From Phoronis ovalis (lineage: Eukaryota > Phoronida > Phoronidae): a stretch of DNA of 12,402 nucleotides. The notes below the pieces were generated by a model. That model worked only from the letters and a program-made list of their open reading frames with translations. It had not been told where the DNA came from and ran no database searches. The DNA is taken from positions 1-12,402 of the forward strand of contig JAOXYB010045426.1 in NCBI GenBank assembly GCA_028565635.1. The letters run 5' to 3'. This document shows positions 9,501-12,402 of the stretch, one piece after another; position 1 is the stretch's first letter; the number at the start of each line of letters is the position of its first letter. The position numbers were made by a program, and so were the translations under genes.

Positions 9501-11443
9501 AATGCCACATGCAGTGCGAGCCGTGTACTGATGGCATTGAATACATGGTCTCTGTACCAGCCAACGAGGAGGGAACATTTGAATACAGATTAACTGGTTT
9601 GGAGCCATATTCTACTTATGAAATATCCATGGTTGCAACCACAAGTGTGGGATTTGGGGAAATAGTTAGTAAAATGGTTAAAACAGCTGAGGACAGTGAG
9701 TAATGCATATAATTGTTGCAATTTGAATTTATATTTTATATTTATAATACTCAGTTTTATGTTTACTTTTAACAGTCTAGTTGATTGTGTAATTTATTGT
9801 TGAAGGATACTTCTGTATTATAATCCAAAAATTGTTTTCTAAATTATGTTGTCTTACGGCGGCTTTATATGAGAATACTACTGGGAAGACCTGAAAGTAC
9901 TATACTTTAGGTAAATAACTGGAGTTGGCACGTTGTAGGACTTTCCAAGTAAAAGAGGATCGAGGTTATATAAGTTGGCCCCATGACCAGTGAGAAAGTT
10001 TGTGCCCCGTGTGTATGGATGTTCTGCCAGTATAGCCTTGCAGAGTTTGTACAAATATGCTCAACACCAGACTTTTATGCATTGCAGAGCCATCTAAAAG
10101 TCCAAAAGTAGAAATCAGCAGTATCCAGTCACAAAGTGCTTTAGTATCATGGTCACCACCGTCTTGTTTGGAGCGGAGGGGAAAAATTCAAAATTACGTT
10201 TATGAACTTTACGAAGATGTTCAAAATGTTTTGGTGAAAAAGATTAGAACAGCTGAAACGTATGCTTCACTGGAGAATTTAAAACCATTGACTACTTACA
10301 GAGTTCATATCAGTGCAGCCACTAGTGCAGGAACAGGTCCTCACATGTCTGTGTTTCTCACTACAAAGCCTAAATTTGGTAAGCACTTCATGATTCACCT
10401 TGCTTGCAAACTAAATTGTTTTTCATCTGTGCAGAGCATACGTACCACTTCAAGAATCATCAACCTCATCCAATGTGCAGAACAGAGTATTTTACTGGTA
10501 CATGTTTTGATCTTGGCTATATACCATATAGCCTAGCTCTCCTCGTGCCAGTTAAACTCCTCTTGTGTGTGTGTGCGCGTGCGCGCGTGTGTCAGTTTCA
10601 GAGACTATTCAAAAACTATAAACCCGTCTACACAGAAACTTTGCTCATGCAGATGGTTCGTGTTTGGAAAATTGTTAGATTTGTTCAAATCGTCTAGTCT
10701 CGTTACCTATTTTTAATGTAATCAACAAAAAACACTATTTTTTCCGGTCTTTGGAAAAGTTTGACCACAATTAATCAGCAAACACCCAATTGGGTGTCAT
10801 AATTCAAGTATCAGGCTGTTCTTAAGCTTGTAAGTTATATAAATAAATCTCCATTTTAGAACCACCACTGATGCTAGAAATGAAGTCTAATACAGAAACG
10901 TCAATCACTGCCTCCTGGTCAGAGCCATCAGAAAGACAAGTCACCAGCTATGAGGTAAACTCTTTGTTTGACAATCTCTCATGTGGTATGTACTGTACAC
11001 ATGTACTGTACATGCATATACATTGTACCACTCTGTTTTACAAAGTTGATATGGTAGAACATAACTAATGTGGTGGGGGATATACTAAAAGAATCGCATG
11101 TGTAGCCTCCATATTTTCTGCAGCCAAGATCTCAACTGCACATCCGCAGTAGAGGAGACATAAAGAAATACTCATAGAAAGCATTTCCCCTAAATTTTTC
11201 AATAGTATCCACTTGTGATGTAAAAAATATTTTTGTTGTTTTAGATTCAGTGCCAGCCTGTTAGCTCCTATGACGAAAACTTTAAATTTTCCACTGACAA
11301 AGTGACAACAGCGTACATACTAGAATCTCGGTACAATCTTACTAGTCTTCACCCAGGAACTACGTATCAAGTTAGTGTTAGAGCAGAATTCCGGTCAAGT
11401 TGGGGACCTAAGATAGAACGTTTAATGTGGACACAAATAACAG
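335..11443 (+). CDS. Tie: Tie-like receptor ectodomain, partial gene, 13 exons
   Basis: Joined coding exons are 335-598, 3171-3302, 3812-3964, 4572-4715, 5096-6046, 6912-7121, 7673-7777, 7947-8038, 8684-8939, 9378-9695, 10088-10378, 10860-10954 and 11245-11443, giving 1,070 codons with no internal stop. All junctions are phase 1 except two phase 0 introns, inside FN3-2 and FN3-5. Domains in order: cysteine-less Ig, three EGF, Ser/Thr-rich stalk, Ig, five FN3. This is the order found in vertebrate Tie receptors, endothelial receptor tyrosine kinases that bind angiopoietins, apart from the stalk and two more FN3 domains. The signal peptide, any first Ig domain, the transmembrane helix and the kinase are not in the clear exons. 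Kinase activity is therefore inferred from homology, and a kinase-less or secreted product cannot be excluded. The invertebrate ligand is unknown. Confidence 0.88.
599..3170 (+). other. Large intron between the Ig and EGF1 exons
   Basis: This 2,572-nt intron is AT-rich with many T and A runs. About 1220-1560 is less AT-rich and more complex than its flanks and may be an old unclassified mobile-element remnant. The minus-strand open frames here (973-1155, 1466-1750) have no recognisable features and look like chance. No exon is needed, because exons a and b join in phase and match Tie directly. Confidence 0.7.
3171..3302 (+). CDS. Tie: Exon b: EGF-like module 1
   Basis: The acceptor is gattccag and the donor is aag|gtataa; phases are 1-1 and the length is 44 codons. 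There are eight cysteines in laminin-type EGF spacing, beginning CPANAFGNDC and ending WGKHCEK. The segment GECICPPGF followed by G-x-x-CEK is the same as the first Tie EGF module as I recall it. In-frame codons continue upstream into the intron, but the acceptor and the exact fit to the phase 1 end of the Ig exon place the boundary at 3171. Confidence 0.9.
3303..3811 (+). other. Intron between EGF1 and EGF2 exons
   Basis: A 509-nt AT-rich intron, with an A/T-only tract just before the acceptor (about 3740-3795). I see no other element. Confidence 0.8.
3812..3964 (+). CDS. Tie: Exon c: EGF-like module 2
   Basis: The acceptor is ttcctttatag and the donor is gaag|gttagg; phases are 1-1 and the length is 51 codons. 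It has no internal start codon in frame near its beginning, so simple ATG-based ORF calling misses it. Eight cysteines are present: CGTNKFGPSC, then a longer middle loop, then FCLPDPYGCTCGPGFKG and CNE. FCLPDPYGC is a highly specific motif of the second EGF module in Tie1/Tie2 and is the strongest single identifier in the window. Confidence 0.92.
3965..4571 (+). other. Intron between EGF2 and EGF3 exons
   Basis: A 607-nt intron with no gene or clear repeat. In-frame codons before EGF3 (4412-4571) are chance read-through. Confidence 0.8.
4572..4715 (+). CDS. Tie: Exon d: EGF-like module 3
   Basis: The acceptor is aatcattgtag and the donor is accg|gtatat; phases are 1-1 and the length is 48 codons. 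Eight cysteines are present, from DCGTNTFGSSC through CHCALGADACDKFTGEC to GWYGATCQ. It has the same CGTN-x-FG-x-SC start as module 2, so modules 2 and 3 look like sister copies. The upstream in-frame codons from 4412 are intronic read-through, since a good acceptor and the matching phase fix the exon start. Confidence 0.9.
4716..5095 (+). other. Intron between EGF3 and the stalk/Ig exon
   Basis: A 380-nt AT-rich intron with no recognisable element besides the splice sites. Confidence 0.8.
5096..6046 (+). CDS. Tie: Exon e: Ser/Thr-rich mucin-like stalk plus Ig domain (Tie Ig3 type)
   Basis: The acceptor is tattttatag and the donor is tatg|gtaggt; phases are 1-1 and the length is 317 codons, the largest exon here. 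Residues 1-222 are low in hydrophobic core residues and very rich in Ser/Thr (about 81 of the 206 residues from 5143 to 5760 by hand count), with no cysteine, which suits an extended O-glycosylated stalk. Residues 223-317 form an Ig domain with cysteines at residue 249 (FYCFVSG) and residue 299 (EMYTCVVR), about 50 apart, and sequons NMS and NVS. The C-terminal part (YTCVVRTEEGTVRKSI) corresponds to the last Ig domain before the FN3 repeats of Tie. An antisense open frame at 5103-5360 is a composition shadow. Confidence 0.88.
6047..6911 (+). other. Intron between Ig and FN3-1 exons, with degenerate A-rich repeats
   Basis: An 865-nt intron. Between about 6317 and 6635 a loose motif of A-run plus aggg(g)ta or agggat recurs at roughly 6321, 6366, 6510, 6550 and 6590, suggesting a decayed local repeat. 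The minus-strand frame at 6703-6945 overlaps the acceptor and exon f and has no support. Confidence 0.6.
6912..7121 (+). CDS. Tie: Exon f: FN3 domain 1, N-terminal part
   Basis: The acceptor is caattttacag and the donor is the consensus caac|gtaagt; phases are 1-1 and the length is 70 codons. It covers strands A to about E of an FN3 domain: LPRLKVPP, the strand B region VKFVSWWE, then GSGEGPLKYYTLQYREK and SWHYKRL. The G-x-GP-(L/I)-K block and the following W-x-(H/Y) match the first FN3 of vertebrate Tie2 as recalled. The domain is completed by the next exon. Confidence 0.87.
7122..7672 (+). other. Intron splitting FN3-1
   Basis: A 551-nt AT-rich intron. Nothing else is recognised. Confidence 0.8.
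7673..7777 (+). CDS. Tie: Exon g: FN3 domain 1, C-terminal part
   Basis: The acceptor is tctctttcttag and the donor is ccag|gtatgt; phases are 1-1 and the length is 35 codons. It supplies the FN3 signature LQPSTEYEFQV (the L-x-P-x-T-x-Y motif before strand F) and the G strand ending ATCPG. One sequon is present (NGT). The earlier in-frame codons from 7522 are intronic. Exons f and g together make a 105-residue FN3. Confidence 0.87.
7947..8038 (+). CDS. Tie: Exon h: FN3 domain 2, N-terminal part
   Basis: The acceptor is tttgattgtag and the donor is ggag|gtatgc; it is phase 1 at the start and phase 0 at the end, 92 nt. It encodes VPKAPINIRPV through IKITWE, strands A and B of an FN3 including the conserved tryptophan. 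It is too short for simple ORF calling and is recognised by the frame continuity from exon g to exon i. The 169-nt intron before it is the shortest in the gene. Confidence 0.83.
8251..8586 (+). mobile_element. tRNA-derived SINE with CORE-like body, in the intron of FN3-2
   Basis: A tRNA-like head shows a pol III A box at 8258-8269 (tagtttgattgg) and a strong B box at 8302-8311 (ggttcgattc), spaced as in a tRNA gene. The following body contains cctcggttcactcag and then ctgtaaaatgag (about 8377-8402), which resembles the CORE domain of MIR-type CORE-SINEs (cctcagtttcctca then tctgtaaaatgg, from memory). The 3' end is uncertain; I place it before the T run at about 8580. It lies in the sense orientation within the 645-nt intron 8039-8683. 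A functional tRNA is unlikely, because the acceptor stem is not convincing. CORE-SINEs are known from vertebrates and some molluscs. Confidence 0.7.
8684..8939 (+). CDS. Tie: Exon i: FN3 domain 2, C-terminal part
   Basis: The acceptor is taacattgcag and the donor is acag|gtactg; it is phase 0 at the start and phase 1 at the end, 256 nt. It encodes DPIQRSP, YTLTYKAQYEE (strands C and C'), the degenerate loop motif IKPNSNLYVQM and the G strand region AVYLVTPET. With exon h it forms a 116-residue FN3, slightly long for the family because of an insert around the single cysteine in AYLDCTLNR. The in-frame stretch from 8666 is intronic. Confidence 0.85.
9190..9300 (+). pseudogene. Decayed partial duplicate of the FN3-3 exon
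   Basis: These 111 nt align with the first 112 nt of exon j (9378-9489) with about 22 mismatches and one 1-nt gap by hand count, roughly 80% identity. The similarity starts immediately after a copied acceptor (tttctag at 9183-9189). The translation is initially FN3-like (QDLKLNYVSYHEIVIAWSEP), then the 1-nt deletion near 9268 shifts frame and a stop follows in the sequence after the copy. There is no matching 3' two-thirds of the exon. Confidence 0.88.
9282..9311 (+). repeat. 15-bp direct tandem repeat at the end of the exon duplicate
   Basis: attacattgtacaaa occurs twice back to back (about 9281-9295 and 9296-9310) at the 3' edge of the decayed FN3-3 exon copy. The first copy belongs to the exon homology and the second is a local slippage duplication. 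Confidence 0.8.
9378..9695 (+). CDS. Tie: Exon j: FN3 domain 3 with CxxxCxxC insert
   Basis: The acceptor is attgatttctag and the donor is gaca|gtgagt; phases are 1-1 and the length is 106 codons, a complete FN3 in one exon. Motifs are VPGPIQDLKI, VITWSKP, ITLYTITY, LEPYSTYEISM and GFGEIVSKMVKT. An unusual cysteine cluster, KCHMQCEPC, sits after strand C (codons at 9503, 9515 and 9524). A decayed partial copy of the 5' third of this exon lies in the intron just upstream. Confidence 0.89.
9696..10087 (+). other. Intron between FN3-3 and FN3-4 exons
   Basis: A 392-nt intron. The second half (about 9856-10040) is less AT-rich than other introns, but I recognise no element in it. Confidence 0.75.
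10088..10378 (+). CDS. Tie: Exon k: FN3 domain 4
   Basis: The acceptor is atgcattgcag and the donor is tttg|gtaagc; phases are 1-1 and the length is 97 codons, a complete FN3 in one exon. Motifs are KSPKVEISS, ALVSWSPP, KIQNYVYELYED, LKPLTTYRVHI and AGTGPHMSVFLTTKP. A second AG two bases downstream (10089) would break the frame, so 10088 is chosen. Codons 5' of it (from 10057) and 3' of the donor (to 10536) are intronic read-through. Confidence 0.89.
10379..10859 (+). other. Intron between FN3-4 and FN3-5 exons
   Basis: A 481-nt intron holding the TG/CG alternating tract. Open codons in two frames here are read-through with no domain character. Confidence 0.75.
10564..10592. repeat. (TG)n/(CG)n alternating tract
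   Basis: 29 bases of strict pyrimidine-purine alternation, TG repeats flanking CG-rich repeats. This is a simple repeat in an intron and a classic Z-DNA-prone composition. Confidence 0.9.
10860..10954 (+). CDS. Tie: Exon l: FN3 domain 5, N-terminal part
   Basis: The acceptor is tctccattttag and the donor is tgag|gtaaac; it is phase 1 at the start and phase 0 at the end, 95 nt. It encodes EPPLMLEMKS, the strand B motif ITASWSEP and RQVTSYE, the beginning of strand C. It needs exon m to complete the fold. Codons continuing to 11068 run into intron. Confidence 0.85.
11245..11443 (+). CDS. Tie: Exon m: FN3 domain 5, C-terminal part
   Basis: The acceptor is tttgttgttttag and the donor is acag|gtatat; it is phase 0 at the start and phase 1 at the end, 199 nt. 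It encodes IQCQPVSSYDEN, the FN3 signature LHPGTTYQVSVRAEF and the final strand ending TQIT. One sequon is present (NLT). It lacks an early in-frame ATG, so ATG-based calling misses it. It is the last certain exon in the window; the phase 1 end requires a further exon downstream. Confidence 0.87.
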
Positions 11444-12402
11444 GTATATGTAATATATGATCAGTAAATAATGTTCTTAAAAATTTGATTTGAGATGGGC
11501 AGTTACAGTTCAGGATAACTTCAATATTCACACTTTCTATACTTTGAGTTGAATTTCTGGTAGTTTAATAAAAATAAATAATAAAAATAAACTTGTTGGA
11601 AATGGAGAAATTAAGGATTATGAAAAGTTACTTTATTTGTCAGTCATATGATTATTTAATCAATTAGGTGGCTATTTGGACAATATCTCATTGCTTTTGA
11701 AATGTCGACAGACCTACCAAGAAATAGGCCCAACTGAAATTTGGGCAAAATTAACTTTTAACTGGGAACTTCAATAAATAGATATTAAAATAGCACATAT
11801 AAATTACTATATAAGTGGTGATATACCCAGGTGATATACCTGTAATAATGATACATCTGTAAGACATTATGTTCATTCCGCAAGAAAATATGTATGATGT
11901 TGTATAACCTAATGTGACCTTAATTTATAATACATTAAATTATTCTTTTTGTTATAGTCCTTGGTGTGGCAATGTAAACAATGAGCAATATGTAGGAATT
12001 TACCTGTTTTAGCTAATAGTAACTGTTCCAGGATGAAAAAAGTGCAGGCAATAAGAATATTAAGTAGAACGGGAAATATATGTAATGTGATTTTCAATTG
12101 TGACGTGCAGTTTTGAAGAAATAAGCCATTAACGATATTTTGGTAAATGTACCATTAGTTTTTTTAAATTAGCGTAATTTTTTATTTATAAATATTGTGA
12201 GTGCGTGTAAGGAATGTAGTTATTTTTAAGGTATTTAAGGTTTAAATTGTCCCATACTTTTAGAAATAATTATAAATTCACGTAATCTTTTGAAATGTAT
12301 CTAGTCTGTAACGATAACATCCAGGAGATGTAGAATAAATAGTTTTATGCGGTAATAGATGAGAAATAAGTTATCTATGTGATTTTTTTGTTTGAGCCTT
12401 CA
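11444..12402 (+). other. 3' flank: intron, with a possible alternative terminal exon
   Basis: No transmembrane or kinase exon is visible in these 959 nt. It contains AT-rich sequence, a short direct repeat (ggtgatatacc twice, 11817-11841), and a good acceptor (ttctttttgttatag, ending 11957) followed in the receptor's frame by six codons and a stop (11975-11977). An AATAAA lies at 12334-12339, with a T/GT-rich stretch at about 12379-12394. The region is either a simple intron or contains a short terminal exon. Confidence 0.6.

Noticed and set aside
10404-10697. Plus-strand 97-codon ORF after FN3-4
   Set aside because: It runs through the intron and translates the TG/CG repeat; a good donor at 10379 already ends the exon in phase.
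335-11443. Scavenger receptor (MEGF/SREC-type) or receptor tyrosine phosphatase instead of Tie
   Set aside because: EGF modules of MEGF-type proteins are similar, but only three are present, flanked by Ig domains and followed by FN3, with Tie-specific FCLPDPYGC. It cannot be fully excluded without the cytoplasmic exons.
11958-11973. 16-nt micro-exon ending at gtaaac
   Set aside because: It is possible by dinucleotides only and too short to support; reading on to the TAA is the simpler interpretation.

Overview
This is eukaryotic, almost certainly animal, genomic DNA: AT-rich sequence with GT-AG introns and short coding islands. All recognisable coding sequence lies on the + strand and forms one gene. 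I reconstruct 13 internal exons (335-11443) totalling 3,210 nt, or exactly 1,070 codons in one continuous reading frame. Every exon-exon phase agrees, which strongly supports the model. The gene is incomplete at both ends: the signal peptide and start lie 5' of the clear exons, and the membrane segment and cytoplasmic part lie 3'.

The product is the extracellular part of a Tie-family (TIE1/TEK-like) receptor. Domain order is: an Ig-like domain lacking the usual cysteines (335-598); three eight-cysteine EGF modules, one exon each (3171-3302, 3812-3964, 4572-4715); a 951-nt exon carrying about 220 Ser/Thr-rich residues and then a cysteine-containing Ig domain (5096-6046); and five fibronectin type III (FN3) domains (6912-11443). 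Ig-EGF-EGF-EGF-Ig-FN3 is the Tie signature. Motifs such as GECICPPGF and FCLPDPYGC, and the Ig domain running straight into EGF1, match vertebrate Tie as I recall it. Two things differ from vertebrate Tie: the mucin-like insert between EGF3 and the next Ig domain, and five FN3 domains instead of three. A Tie-type gene with this AT-rich, compact intron structure, plus a tRNA-derived SINE with a CORE-like body, suggests a non-vertebrate, perhaps a lophotrochozoan such as a mollusc, annelid or brachiopod. The taxon is inference only.

Layout: 1-334 upstream intron or 5' region with an alternating purine-pyrimidine repeat; 335-4715 Ig and EGF exons with introns of 0.5-2.6 kb; 5096-6046 mucin plus Ig exon; 6912-11443 FN3 exons; 11444-12402 no certain exon. 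Intronic extras are a SINE (about 8251-8586), a frameshifted partial copy of the FN3-3 exon (9190-9300), a CG/TG Z-DNA-prone tract (10564-10592), and a possible alternative terminal exon with a stop codon (from 11958) that would give a soluble receptor. No prokaryotic-style genes, rRNA, functional tRNA or CRISPR were seen.
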